The notes under the pieces were generated by a model. The model did not search any database. It was not told where the DNA came from and saw only the letters and a program-made list of their open reading frames with translations. Below, in pieces: positions 1 to 11,880 of a DNA stretch of 64,000 bases. The stretch covers positions 20,912,559 through 20,976,558 of the forward strand of contig NC_052614.1 in NCBI RefSeq assembly GCF_016545825.1, given 5' to 3'. This stretch comes from Eucalyptus grandis (taxonomy: Eukaryota; Streptophyta; Magnoliopsida; Myrtales; Myrtaceae). Numbering within the stretch: the first letter of the stretch is position 1; each line of letters opens with the position of its first letter. Both the position numbers and the translations under genes were made by a program.

Positions 1-787
1 CCTTTTTTGTTTCACATGTAAATTAAAGTTAAATTGAGAAAATATATACACAATAGAAAATATAAAAAATTCTGCCTAGCTTCTTTATTTCTTTAAGTAA
101 CATTCTTTCTTCTAAAGTTTCTGAATCCATAGCGTCATGGATTACTGAAGAAATTTTTTATATATGTGTACATAAACACTTGTAAGTATTGTCTCTGAAG
201 ATGACATGTACTTGTAGACCTATATATAGCTCAAAAAGTCACATTCTAATTGCAAAGATCGGCTTTCTTGCATTCTCCATCAGGAAAAAACAAAAAAAGA
301 AATGCTGCCACGTAAGCTTTTCTTTGGGAAGACCAATTAAAATTACTTGACCATGGAGAGTCGGAGACCACCTAAAAGAGTACTAGGATCGATTTGAACC
401 AAAGTAGAAAGTCGACGACCGACTTCAAACATTCACTAAGAGTTTGATTGCTAAAAATAAGCTTATCCTAAAAGTTTCATTTCACATCCACGTACATATT
501 TAGATTCAACAAGCATTTGCCCACCAGTGTACTTATCCAATTATATGTAATCTTACGTGATTACATAATAATTATACTTATATCGTTGGACGTGAGTGAC
601 GTCATCCTCGTGAATATGACATCAGCCTTCACATGCGTGACCGTATCAATTTTGAGGCAAGTTCATCCGTCCAACATTGCTTGAAAAGAGGGGAAAATAA
701 ATTAATCATTTTTTATTAAATTAATTAGTTCATTTAATCAATTACTTATTAACAAAAAAAAAAAAAGATTCAGCATTTCCATTTTAT

Positions 788-1250
788 ATGGGCACCCATA
801 AAATGACACGCCGTCCACTTCGTCACCCACCTAGCCAGTTCTCTTTTTTCTCTTTTCCCAATTTTTCGTTCCGTTCCGCCAATTCCAGATACTCCAAAAC
901 GACGTCGCTCTCTCGCTCTGCTTCTTTTTCTTCTTCTTCTTCTATGTCCAATGCTCGTCTGATCAAACGGCGAAGACCTGCAATCATCTGCGCAGACTCC
1001 CATTCCAAGCCATCCATCTTCCCCCACCCACTACCACCAGTACACCTCCGAGTTCACTAACCGGCCTAGATCCTCCACACCTCCGACACCGTCAACGATT
1101 ACTCAAGCAACTTGTCTAGCTTCAGCTTTGATGCGCAAACTCAATGTTTGGTGGCTCCAACGACTAATAATGTGCAAGATTGGCGTAGTGATTCTCCAAG
1201 TCATGTTATTAATGGAATGGGCGTTCAGTATGATTTTTCTCGTCTAAGTT
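788..1250 (+). pseudogene. Unrecognised coding-like remnant (gene Z), copy in unit 1
   Basis: An ATG at 788 opens a 90-codon frame rich in Ser and Arg. A second frame, about 1097-1250, is open and ends at a stop; it includes AQTQCLVAPTTNNVQDW and GMGVQYDFSRLS. The same segments occur at 17720-18140 with many substitutions, and the second frame stays open there too, which is some sign of past coding. The two segments are in different frames, so either a splice or a frameshift separates them. A TGACGTCA palindrome at 597-604 lies upstream. I do not recognise the family. It may be the 5' exon of a lost gene or only conserved flank. Confidence 0.3.
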
Positions 1251-1526
1251 AGGGGTGCACAAGAATTGCCAGAATTCTAAAGAGACGAAAAAAAAAAAAA
1301 AAAACGCAGAACAAAACAAAGAACTTAAATTGACTGTGCTTGGGCGGACTAAGAAGGAGGAGAAAGTGGAAGAAGAAGACGAAACAAATAAAAAAGAGGG
1401 ACACCAATGGGCACCACGTTTGAGCATGCTAACATTTGAAAAAGCAAGGGGTAATATGGTGAGAACACAGTTGAATGACTTGTACAAGCCAAATGAGGAG
1501 CAGGAAAAGCCTGACCCTTCAAAAAA

Positions 1527-1545
1527 GGAGGGGAACATGTGGGAC
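1527..1545. repeat. 19-bp recurrent motif, copy 1 of 6
   Basis: The identical string GGAGGGGAACATGTGGGAC occurs at 1527, 4022, 7500, 8940, 11419 and 12581, always on the plus strand within purine-rich sequence and usually preceded by AAAA or TCAAAA. Two copies lie in each of units 1 and 2; the last two lie in more diverged repeats of the same family. It may be a fossil of one repeated promoter or element, or a protein-binding site. Confidence 0.7.
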
Positions 1546-2879
1546 AAGGGAGAAGAAATTGAGGGCACAAGAAAATAAAAAAGAGAAAGAGAATGGAAAA
1601 GAGAGAGCGAGCGTAAAGAAGAGAATAAAATAAGGGTGCGCCGTTGAGCAAAGACCTCATCACCGCCCCTCGCCATTGAGTAAACTCCAACGCTTCTTGC
1701 AATTTCACAAGATTCCCAAATTCGATCGCCATTGTAGATTTATTCACCTGTCCGTCACTTGAATTGGTCACCTTTTGTTTATATAACTGAGCACGAACAC
1801 TTGGAAACATCTGAAAATGTGGTTTGTGGAGGAAAATGTCAAATTATGTTTCGATATGAGTCTTAAAAGTTAAAAGTCTTTAGACTTTGATTTGGCCTGC
1901 CCTTCGATTATAATTTGGTTTTCTGTTGGATATATAATCCAAGATTTGGTTAAGAAGATATCCAAGGGCGGTGATTTTACATACACATCCAAGGTTTGGC
2001 CTAACCGAGCGTAAAGTGAATGACTTATTTCGCACAAGAGATAGAGTAAAAAGCGCCGACAAGAAAGCTTCCTATCTTTAAGAGGAGCAAGAAACACAGA
2101 GATTTGTGCAGAAAATTCGATGTCTAATTGAGGCATTTTTTCTTTGTGGATACATAAGTGTTTCAATTCGTGAGGCAATTTTTAATGACTTATATATTGA
2201 ACAATTACGTGAGACTAAATATTGTAGGATTATGTGTAATCTAGGATTAGGAAATTCTTGAGTATGTGGGGATATTGTAACTCTATAATTCTCCGATTGA
2301 GTAATAAATTATCCGTGGCTGGCTCTTCCTGAGAAATAAGTACGGATCATCGAACCAAAATACATAAATCTTTATTTATTTATTTATTGTTGCTTGTTGA
2401 TTTCTCCCATGGTTTCATTCTCTCACTTTGATTTAATTGCAAAAATTTGTTAACTACTGAATTATTTTACAAAGGATTTTCTGGAATTGCTTTGAGGCTA
2501 TTGCTTGTCTGACCGATCTCTATAAACACTATTGTTGCAATTATATTGGAGCAAAAATAGATTTGAAAAGTTTGACAGGACAAACAACTTTGAATCGTAG
2601 AGTGTTAAGATACTTACACCATCAACAATCAAGATTGTCTAAGGTGTTGAATGGCAAGACTAAGTAGCCAAAAACAATGAAAGATGTCAATAAAGGATGA
2701 GTTAATGGAGGGGACAAAGAGTATAATTATGTCAAATCTTTCAGATGCGGTCAAAATTATGGATATCAATCTAAAATTATATCAAATTCACTCATATAAG
2801 TATCACTAGCTAAAATGGCCCTACTTATGTATAAGAATTGGTGAATTTGGCTCTGCTTTTTTTTTTTTTTTACTTGGTG

Positions 2880-3260
2880 AGAAAGGAATTTAATTTGTTC
2901 GAATTTGATGTGGCGCTTTGATCCGAGTCAAATTTAGATACTTGATTTTGTTTCTTTGTTAGAGACGGTTATCTAAGTTTTGACCGGTTTGACTTTTTGG
3001 ACTCTCTATTTATGTTGTGCATAGAGGAGGTGCATCCTTTGGTCTTTTAAATATACTTGTGGGGTCGGTAGGTTTGAGGGAGGAAGAAAAATGAAAAGCC
3101 GGTGGGTTTTACCGGCTTTTCATTTTCTCATCCTCCTCAACTGCAGTGCCGCGCAAAAGGAAAATAAAAAGATGGAGTTCTCCTTTTAGCCCGCAGGGGA
3201 AGAGAAAAACATAATGATCATTTTTTTTTTCTTTTTTTCCGCAAAGAGTTCACATCCTCC
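2880..3260 (+). repeat. TNL-flank module M, copy 1
   Basis: This segment resembles 4264-4620 and 9173-9500, and more distantly 11640-11870 and 26820-27000. Shared landmarks are a 'ccgagtcagatttgga'-like string, a 'ttgaccggtttgac' string, a 'ataaaggaggg' string and a 'cttgtggggtcggtagg' string. At 4264 and 9171 it supports a frame starting MKPTRLKDFDLLKFG, but that frame is not open in this copy, so coding is doubtful. Confidence 0.6.
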
Positions 3261-4196
3261 GTTTTCTTTGTGGTGTGACGTAAGTGTTTTGATTTGTGAA
3301 CTAATTCTTAGTGTTTAGGTATAATTTACTATGGGGAAGCACTTAAGCATGTGAATGATTATACTCTATAATTCTCCTAACTCTGTGAACTATTCTCTTA
3401 TTAGTACTGATTCTTCTCACATTACGTTAAGAAATAAGCTTGCATGTGTTTCATACAGAAAAATTGCAATTCATATTCATCCTTGTATCTCATTTTATCT
3501 TTGCTATCTACTCTTTATTATTATATGCAAGTTTATTTCTTCAATATCGAAACATGTATCTTGTAAACCGACATCCTTATGAACTCCAATGTCCAACATA
3601 CTATCATATCTCATTTTCTTTCCAACTTGTAATTTGAGGTAGTGCATTACGCATGTTAACAAAAGTGTTTCTATTTAGAAAACAGAAAAAGAGAACACCA
3701 TTTGCTTGTGATGCAATTTTATACAACAACATAATTGACCAAAGTCATGGAATTGTAGTATAGTCCATTCATCAAGTCTAATCGCTAATGACAAACATGT
3801 AAACGGTACGCCACCACCCTCATGAACTTCTACAAGTTGCCGCCATCTCTAGACATTGCTAAAACAATAGCAGCTATTTCAACTTAACCTGTGTCAACTT
3901 GCCCTCAGAAAAGATTAAAAAATGAAGCTGATGGAGAAATTGGACTGCAACTTCGTTCGCTAATCACTGTCTAATGAGGAAAAGAAAAGGAAGGGAGAGA
4001 AAGGGAAGAGTTTAGTCAAAAGGAGGGGAACATGTGGGACAAAGAAGAAGAAAATGAGGCATAAGAAGACAAAGGAAAGAGATAAAAGAGAGAGGGAGAC
4101 GGAAACGTCGGAAAGAATAGAAGAAAATAAGGGAGAGAATGAGCGGCCGAAAGCAAGAGAGAAAAAGGGAAGAAGAAAATAGTGAGCGGAGCAGCT

Positions 4197-4198
<2 letters not shown>

Positions 4199-4234
<36 letters not shown>
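4199..4234. repeat. (GA)n microsatellite
   Basis: A run of about 18 GA units follows 'gcagctta'. The homologous site in unit 2 (about 9117-9138) has only about 11 units, so the tract has changed length since duplication. It lies just before module M. Confidence 0.9.
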
Positions 4235-4237
<3 letters not shown>

Positions 4238-4263
4238 GGGCGCTTTCTCTGTTTGAACTGCGA

Positions 4264-4620
4264 ATGAAACCGACCCGGTTGAAGGATTTTGATTTGTTGA
4301 AGTTTGGTACGCGCTTTGGTCCGAGTCAGATTTGGATTTCTTGGGTAGGGGAACTTTATTTTGTTTTATGTTGGAGACGATTATGTAAATTTAACCGGTT
4401 TGACAACTTAGCCTGTCTGTTCATAGTGTATAAAGGAGGGTCTTCTTTTAGTCTTTTATATATTTTCACTTGTGGGGTCGGTAGGTCTGTCGTGGGAAGA
4501 AAAATGGACTCAAAAAAGCAAAGATAAAAGGTGGAGTTCTCCTTTTACCCGCCGAGGAAGAGGAACGCGCGGTGTAACTTTTTTTTTTTTTTTTTTTTTT
4601 TTTGCGCAAATAGTTTACAT
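4264..4620 (+). repeat. TNL-flank module M, copy 2
   Basis: Close copy of 9173-9500. It carries an 87-codon frame, 4264-4527, beginning MKPTRLKDFDLLKFG. The copy in unit 2 keeps the same start but reads into a different tail because of small indels. The frame shows no domain, and three other copies do not keep it open. A poly-T tract at about 4580-4602 follows. I read this as a non-coding repeat, possibly a transcribed leader. Confidence 0.55.
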
Positions 4621-5009
4621 CCTCATATACAAAGAGTATATGGAATGCAAAATAGTCTCTTTGCCTGCACAATTGAGCTCAATGATTTGCAGCAATGCAA
4701 TTGTCATAAATCCTCGTTTATTCAGTCATTTTTTGTTTTCTGCTTAAGCAACTGCTGTTTTATTGCTTGCTTCTCACCTGACTGGTCTCTGTGATTTTGA
4801 TGCACAATTCCCTCATTATGTACGTGCCATTTTGTACTTAAACAAAGCAGAAGTTTCTTCTAGTCTTGTTCATTCATCAATGTCCTCTTGCCCTCATTCT
4901 AAAATGAGTCGGTCATCCAATCGAACTTTGCAGGGTTTGATTTATTGCGATGTTCAAATCCAACTTGGAATGGAACACGCGTTTCGTTTGCAATAGAACT
5001 TTGCAGGGT

Positions 5010-5236
5010 TTGGAGAGGATCGGTATGCAGATCTTGGATTCGCCGACCGCTCTCAGGAGATCGTCGATCCGATCACCAGCGTGAAGCTCTTCGCTGTCTC
5101 TGTAAGTAGCGATCCCCTGGCCGATCATGGTTCGGAAGAGGCAGTCGGTGAAGGTGTCGCGAGTGTCGGGCCCTCTGAAACTCAAGAACACGTCGTACCG
5201 GGTCGCCAACGCGCTGGAACCACCGGTTGCTGCCAT
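5010..5236 (-). pseudogene. Truncated TIR domain (TNL head 1)
   Basis: Minus-strand 5' part of a TIR-NBS-LRR type immune receptor gene. The likely start is the ATG at 5236 (MAATGGSS...), which matches the second TIR copy at 16151; the frame is also open upstream to 5260. The TIR signature VFLSFRGPDTRDTFTD is followed by GIATYRDSEELHAGDRI. Family TIRs are about 130-170 residues. Here homology to the 15.9-kb copy stops after the CIPILS strand, about 75 residues in, and the frame then runs into unrelated flank to 4913. The WCLxEL segment with the NADase catalytic glutamate is missing, as are NB-ARC and LRR. The break abuts repeat unit 1. Recognition as TIR is firm; a functional product is unlikely. 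Confidence 0.88.
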
Positions 5237-5330
5237 GTTTTTGGGGGGCTTTTCTCGCAAAAGGTCTCTCTGTCTCGCTCTGGTTTTTGTCTGCTCAGAG
5301 TTGGAGCTGCGTCTTCGGTGGGATTAGAAA

Positions 5331-5838
5331 GTAGAAATCATGATGTGAATGCACAAACCGATCTCAATGAATCCCTCAAAAGCCCTCTTCCTCGAAATGG
5401 ACCCGCGCCCACGTGCAAGATCCGGATATCCGAGCTTTCGGCCTGGATCGGCATCGGATGCTTAAAGTAAACGGAGAAGGACGTTTGACCCGGTCAAGCT
5501 CGAAAGATATTCCGAAATTCAATTTTTTTTCTTGGATTTTTTACTGGTAGGTTAAATTCAATTCATCATCAAACTCTTCGTTAGGGTTAGAAAGTAGAAA
5601 TCATATGTGAATGCACAAACCGATCTCAAGGAATCCCTCAAAAGTTCTCTTCCTCGAAATGGACCCGCGCCCACGTGCAAGATCCGGATATACGAGCTTT
5701 CGGCCTAGATCGGCATCCGATGCCTAAAGTAAACAGAGAAGGACGTTTGACCCGAGTCAAGCTCGAAAAATATTCCGATATTCAATTTTTTTTTCTTGTT
5801 TTTTGGACGGGCAGGTTAAATTCAATTCATCATCAAAC
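5331..5838. repeat. 263-bp direct tandem duplication upstream of TIR head 1
   Basis: The sequence beginning gtagaaatca at 5331 starts again at 5594, giving a 263-bp period. Both copies run through 'gaatgcacaaaccgatctca', 'cacgtgcaagatccggatat' and 'gttaaattcaattcatcatc'. The segment is the 5' leader and promoter side of the minus-strand TIR gene. The same leader occurs once upstream of the second TIR gene (16240-16490) and in decayed form at 10830-11050. Confidence 0.9.
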
Positions 5839-5858
5839 TAAGCTGGGTAGCCAAACCC

Positions 5859-5866
5859 ATAACAAG
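5859..5866. repeat. Target site duplication (left) of MITE
   Basis: ATAACAAG, repeated exactly at 6490-6497 on the far side of the element. The paralogous empty site near 16515 reads 'cccatagcgagtgatcc' with no insertion. Confidence 0.88.
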
Positions 5867-6489
5867 TAGGGGTATGCATGGTCCGGGCGGGCAGTTCTTG
5901 ACCTAGAACCGGGAACCGGGATCCACTCGGAAACCGGACCGCCGGTCCGGTCCGATTTCCGGGTGGATCCATAGAATCGATCTTGACACGAAAAAATTTT
6001 GGTTTTCAACATAGAATGGTCGGGTCTATGAGTTGGGAAGGAGGGAAGGAGGGGAGGAGGTCTATGGTCGGGTTTTCAACATAGAACGGTTGCGAAACAA
6101 TTTTCCGCGGCTGTGGCGGGTGGCAGCCGACGTGAGGGGGCGAATAGCAACGGCGGGCGGTGTCGACGCTCGAGGAGGAATCAAAATGGTGATAGAATTA
6201 GGAGGAACCGAGGAAGAGACAAAGAGAGAGAGAGAATCAAAGACGAAGGGAGTAAGGAGATGAGATCTAATCTAGGGTTTCTTTTAATAATTTTTTTTAA
6301 TATTAAAAAGGTTCCGATTCGGTCCGGGTGGGCGATTCACCCATGGAACCGGAATCGGACCGTACTCACCGGTTCCAAAAAAAAAATTGGAACTGGGAAC
6401 CGACCGGTTCTCTCAAGAACCGCCGGTTCCGGCGGTTCCGATCCTGCTCGGCGATGCCTCGGCGGTTCCGGGTATTTTGCACACCCCTA
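5867..6489. mobile_element. hAT-type MITE, 623 bp
   Basis: Non-autonomous DNA transposon. The ends are imperfect terminal inverted repeats: TAGGGGTATGCA on the left and, reverse-complemented, TAGGGGTGTGCA on the right. The flanks are an exact 8-bp duplication, ATAACAAG (5859-5866 and 6490-6497), the size typical of the hAT superfamily. The interior is GC-rich near both ends, with many 'ccggttcc'/'ggaaccgg' words that can pair, and a GA-rich core. The short frames inside (for example 6033-6263) show no transposase feature. The element sits in the leader region of TIR head 1; the paralogous region near 16.5 kb is uninterrupted. Confidence 0.88.
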
Positions 6490-6927
6490 ATAACAAGTGA
6501 TCCCATTCAGCAAACCGTTACTAGCAGCTTAGTAACTTGATTAGTAAACTGCTCGAGCAACGACACTAGCTCCATTTTTGTTTTTGTGGTCTTTTTATTA
6601 GTTACTTGGTGTACATTTCACTTGAACATGTCTTTTCTTACAAATTTTCGATCATAAATAACCTATGATAAAGGAAATGAGATGCAAGGGAGGAGTCGAG
6701 GATCGTTTGAATAATAATATTCATAAGTTCTTAGATGAATATAATAATTTAGGAGTCAAAATACTAATAAGAGGAAGAAAACGCGTCACTATACTCATGA
6801 TATGGGGAAATATAGCAAAGTAAACTTATAACTATATTTTTTGTCTTGGATTGTATTAACCTAAAGATATGTTATAGGGAAATTAGCGGTGTAATAAGTG
6901 CAGAAAATTGGATTCTAGAGCAAATTT

Positions 6928-9893
6928 CCTTTTTTGTTTCACATGTAAATTAAAGTTAAATTGAGAAAATATATACGCAATAGAAAATATAAATAAGTTC
7001 TGCCTAGCTTATTTTTTTTTTTTAAGTTACATTCTTTCTTATAAAGGTTCTGAATCCATAGCGTCATGGATTACTGAAGAAATTTTTTATATATGTGTAC
7101 ATGAACACTTGTAAGTATTGTCTCTGAAGATGACATGTACTTGTAGACCTATAAATAGCTCAAAAAGTCACCTTCTAATTGCAAAGATCGGCTTTCTTGC
7201 ATTCTCCATCAGGAAAAAACAAAAAAGAAATGCTGCCACGCAAGCTTTTCATTGGGAAGACCAATTAAAATTACTTGACCATGGAGAGTCGGAGACCACC
7301 TAAAAGAGTACTAGGATCAATTTGAACAAAAGTAGAAAGTGGAAGAAGAAGACGAAACAAATAAAAAAGAGGGACGCCAATGGGCACCACGTATGAGCAT
7401 GCTAACATTTGAAAAAGCAAGGGGTAATATGATCAGAACATAGTGGAATGACTTGTACAAGCCAAATGAGGAGCGGGAAAAGCCTGATCTTTTAAAAAAG
7501 GAGGGGAACATGTGGGACAAGGGAGAAGAGAGGGCACAAGAAAACAAAGGAGAGAAAGAGAAGGGAAAAGAAGGGCGAGCGTAAAGATGATAATAAAATA
7601 AGGGTGCGCCGTTGAGCAAAGACCCCATCACCGCCCGTCGTCGTCGAGTAAACTCCAACGCTTCTCGCAATTTCACAAGATTCCCAAATTCGATCTCCAT
7701 TGTAGATTTATTCACCTGTCCGTCACTTGAATTGGTCACCTTTTGTTTATATAACTGAGCACGAACGCTTGAAAACATCTGAAAATGTGGTTTGTGGAGG
7801 AAAATGTCAAATTATGTTTCGATATGAGTCTTAAAAGTTAAAAGTCTTTAGACTTTGATTTGGCCTGCCCTTCGATTATAATTTGGTTCTCTGTTGGATA
7901 TATAATCCAAGATTTGGTTAAGAAGATATCCAAGGGCAGTGATTTTATGTATACATCCAAGATTTGACCTAACTGAGGCATAAAGTGAATGACTCTATTT
8001 CGCACAAGAGATGGAACTAAAAGGCCGCACAGTAAAGTTCCTGTCTTTAAGAGGAGCAAGAAACACGCAGATTTGTGCAGAAAATTCGACATTTAATTGA
8101 GGCATTTTTTCTTTGTGGATACATAATGATCATTTTTTTTTTTTTTTTCTGCAAAGAGTTCACATCCTCCGTTTTCTTCGTGGTGTGACATAAGTGGTTT
8201 GATTTGTGAACTAATTCTTAGTGTTTAGGTATAATTTACTATGAAGAAGCACTTAAGCATGTGAATGATTATACTTTATAATTCTCCTAACTCTATGAAC
8301 TATTATCTTATTAGTACTAATTCTTCTCACATTATGTTAAGAAATAATCTTGGATATGTGTTTCATACAGAAAAATTGCAATTCATATTCATCCCTAAAA
8401 TGTATTTCATTTTATTTATTGCTATCTACTCTTTATTATTATATGCAAATTTATTTCTTCAATATCAAAACATGTATCTTGTAAACCGACATCCTTATGA
8501 ACTCCAATGTCCAACATATTATCATATCTCATTTTCTTTCGAACTTGTAATTTGAGGTAGTGCATTACGCATGTTAACAAAAGCGTTTCTATTTAGGAAA
8601 CAGAAAAAGAGAACACCATTTGCTTATGATGCAATTTTATACCACAACATAATTGACCAAAGTCATGGAATTGTAATATAGTCCATTCATCAAGCCTTAT
8701 CGCTTATGACAAACATGTGAACGGTACGCCACCACCCTCATGAATTTCTACAAGTTGCCGCCATCTCTAGACGTTGCTAAAACAATAGCATCTATTTCAA
8801 CTTAACCTGTGTCAACTAGCCCTCAGAAAAGATTAAAAAATGAAGCTGATGGAGAAATTGGACTGCAACTTCGTTCGCTAATCACTGTCTAATGAGGAAA
8901 AGAAAAAGGAGGGAGAGAAAGGTAAGAGTTTAGTCAAAAGGAGGGGAACATGTGGGACAAAGAAGAAGAAAATGAGGCATAAGAAGATAAAGGAAAGAGA
9001 TAAAAGAGAGAGGGAGACGGAAACGTCGGAAAGAATAGAAGAAAATAAGGGAGAGAATGAGCGCCCGAAAGCAAGAGAGGAAAAGGGAAGAAGAAAATAG
9101 TGAGCGGAGCAGCTTAGAGAGAGAGAGAGAGAGAGAGACATGGGCGCTTTCTCTGTTTGAACTGCGTATGAAACCGACCCGGTTGAAGGATTTTGATTTG
9201 TTGAAGTTTGGTACGCGCTTTGGTCCGAGTCAGATTTGGATTTCTTGGGTAGGGGAACTTTATTTTGTTTTATGTTTGAGACGATTATGTAAATTTAACC
9301 GGTTTGACAACTTAGCCTGTCTGTTCATAGTGTATAAAGGAGGGTCTTCTTTTGGTCTTTTATATATTTTCACTTGTGGGGTCGGTAGGTCTGTCGTGGG
9401 AAGAAAAATGGACTCAAAAAGCAAAGATAAAGGTGGAGTTCTCCTTTTACCCGCCGAGGAAGAGGAACGCGCAGTGTAACTTTTTTTTTTTTTTTTTTTT
9501 TGCGCAAATAGTTTACATCCTCATATACAAAGAGTATATGGAATGCAAAATAGCCTCTTTGCCTGCACAATTGAGCTCAATGATTTGCAGCAATGCAATT
9601 GTCATAAATCCTCGTTTATTCAGTCATTTTTTGTTTTCTGCTTAAGCAACTGCCGTTTTATTGCTTGCTTCTCACCTGGGTCTCTGTGATTTTGATGCAC
9701 AATTCCCTCATTATGTACGTGCCATTTTGTACTTAAACAAAGCAGAAGTTTCTTCTAGTCTTGTTCATTCGTCAATGTCCTCTTGCCCTCATTTTAAAAT
9801 GAGTTGGTCATCCAGTCAAACTTTGCAGGGTTTGATTTATTGCGATGTTCAAATCCAACTTGGAATGGAACACACGTTTCGTTTGCAATAGAA
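6928..9893. repeat. TNL-flanking duplication, unit 2 (deleted form)
   Basis: Second copy of unit 1. It follows a leader and intergenic stretch (6498-6927) that matches 16520-16960. Compared with unit 1 it lacks about 955 bp (joined near 7340) and about 1057 bp (joined near 8127). Both joints lie at short direct repeats present in unit 1: AGAAAGT (406 and 1361) and ACATAA (2152 and 3209). The copy contains module M at 9173-9500, a shortened GA tract and two copies of the 19-bp motif. Confidence 0.87.
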
Positions 9894-10690
9894 GCACTAG
9901 CAGCATATTTTGTGCTTTGAGAATTGCTTTTAGACATTATGTGAGAATAGAGCATGTTTGATTACGTCATGGTGTTAGAATATCCAACAAATTGAAGAAA
10001 ATTAAGAGTTGATTTCAAATGCTAGGAGAAAAGGAAGCCTCGATAGTTAGAATCCTATTTCCCACCTCAAATTTTAATGTGGATTAAAACATAGTAAAAC
10101 GCCACCATTGAGCTCTTAATTCCAGAGATCGACAGAAATCAGAAAGAGGGGCCGCGATTGATAGATGCGAAAGAGAGAAATTATGGTGATGGACGAATAA
10201 TCAGATGGAGATGGGGATTGCGACGATAGGGACGTGCTGATGGTGGTGTCGATCAGGAGTAGCGGCTACAGCCTTGCGGGGGCGATGACGAGGCAGTGGC
10301 TGCTAAGTTGAACCTTTTTTTCTTTTCGCAAAGTGCAATTGGTTCTTCATATTGGTGTCTGTGACTAGTGGATGACGAAAACCATTTTCAAGTACTAAGG
10401 TGTTCAGGCAGCAGGCTGTAGCAAAACCTCTCTTATAAGCATTGTGCAAAAAAAAAAAAAATCTAAATTAAACAAGACTGAAAAAAAGAAAAAAAAAACA
10501 CCACTATTGTTCCCAAGAGCCCTCCCTCCTAGATGTCTGAGTGTACACTGAACTTGATTGTTGTCAGTACAATCACATGATACAAGTGCTCATCGTCATG
10601 TTGGGACAAGAACAGTGTAAGTCCATAACTTATTTTTCACTCACTTATATATCATAAATTTAAAAAATTGATCACTTAATTGCCATCTGC
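9894..10690. other. Spacer with no recognisable gene
   Basis: Unique sequence between unit 2 and the third TIR leader remnant. It has a moderately GC-rich patch at 10120-10320 without an extended frame, and an A-rich stretch at 10449-10500. I see no domain, tRNA or terminal repeat. Confidence 0.5.
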
Positions 10691-10699
10691 AATTTGCCT

Positions 10700-11050
10700 T
10701 GCTGGAGAATTTGACGTGGATGCCGCAGCCCCCTGTTGCTTCCATGTTTTTGTGGGTTTCCCTCACAAAAGGTCTCCCGTCTTGCTTTGGTGTTTGCTTG
10801 ACTTGGAGCTGCGTCTTCCTTATGTTAAAAAGTAGAAATCATGTGAGTGCACATACTGATTTCAAGGAATTCATCGAAGCCGCTTCCTTGAAAGGGACCC
10901 CTCACCCGAAAGCGAGAATGGACGTTCCTGGATCAGCCTCCGATGCTTAAATTAAAAAACAGAGACGGCCCTCAAAATGTCCCCATTCAGACAAGACTTA
11001 AGTCCCTATCAAGCACGAAAAATATTCCCAAGTATAATTTTTTTAGGCCT
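10700..11050 (-). pseudogene. TIR gene leader remnant (start codon region only)
   Basis: Aligns with the 5' leader and first codons of TIR heads 1 and 2. On the minus strand a start-like MEAT at about 10744 corresponds to MAAT of the other copies, and 'gttggagctgcgtcttc' and 'gtagaaatcatg' landmarks follow in the upstream direction. Just past the start the sequence leaves TIR homology, so no TIR coding remains. The plus-strand 83-codon frame here is a shadow. Confidence 0.6.
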
Positions 11051-11129
11051 AATTCCATAATAAAGCACCAACTTTACATAAAATCAAGCATATTATTACT
11101 GGCAGCTGAGTACAACAGATATTACTAGT

Positions 11130-11880
11130 AAACTCCTCGAGCAACAGCCACAAGATAAATAGTAACTGCCCAAATATCCAAGACAGTTGCAGGACTTGTT
11201 ACTGAAGGCCAAGCTCACTAATCCGTGTTTGGCTAAACTGAACCTTCCAGTTAGAACTTAAGGCCAATCCCAAATCACAATAACTTTTTACTGCAATAGT
11301 TTGTGCCCTTCAATGCTAAATCGTACCGCAAACTCAAGAGACTTCGTCACAACGTCAACACGAGGTGTAATCATTGAGAAACAGGGAAAAGGAGAGAGAG
11401 GAGAGAGCTTAGTCAAAAGGAGGGGAACATGTGGGACACGGAAGAAGAAAATGAGGGCATAAAGAAGACAAAGGAAAGAAAATAAAAAAAGACAGGGAGA
11501 CGTAAAGACGAGAAGAAAGTAAGGGGAGAGAATGAGCGTTACAAAGCAAGAGAGGAAAAGGGAATAAGAAAATAGATGGAGCGGAGCAATTGAGGGAAAG
11601 AGAGAGGAAGCTGCATGCGCTTCGTCATTTTAAGTTGGGTACAGAGCCCGACCCGTTTGGAGGATTTTCATTTGTTCAAATTTTGCTTTCAATTGGTGAG
11701 AAGTATGTAAGTTTGACCAGTTTGACTACTTGGAGACTTTTGTTTATATTGCGCACAGAGGTGGGATTTCTTTCGGCCGTACAAAAGAAGGGGCCATATA
11801 TACTCTTGAGGAAAGAAAAAGGTGTGGCCATTTTCTTTATGGAGACGGGCGTTTCAAGCTATGAGTTAACTCCCCGTTAG
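11130..11880. repeat. TNL-linked repeat block with module M, copy 3
   Basis: The stretch 11150-11380 ('aactgcccaaatatccaa' ... 'cttaaggccaatcccaaatcac') recurs at 12360-12520 and 20040-20240. It is followed by a 19-bp motif copy at 11419 and a diverged module M at 11640-11870. The order matches unit 1 around 4.0-4.5 kb, so this is an older copy of the same flank. No convincing gene is visible. Confidence 0.6.

Larger units (their letters stand above)
1..4998. repeat. TNL-flanking duplication, unit 1
   Basis: First and longest copy of a segment that recurs at 6928-9893 (unit 2) and, for its left part, at 16960-18470 (unit 3), all in the same orientation. Units 1 and 2 are nearly identical by eye wherever both are present. 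Unit 1 keeps two blocks that unit 2 lacks (about 406-1360 and about 2152-3208); unit 3 also keeps the first block, so unit 2 is the deleted form. The left end coincides with the window edge, so the true start is not seen. The right end abuts the broken TIR gene at 5010, through a repeat of the short string CTTTGCAGGGTTTG that also occurs at about 4926. Most of the unit looks like non-coding flank. Confidence 0.85.

Noticed and set aside
1349..1810. 153-codon minus-strand frames in unit 1 and at 7317-7778 of unit 2
   Set aside because: Equal length reflects recent duplication; the frame crosses a low-complexity purine/pyrimidine stretch, and no domain or splice signals support it.
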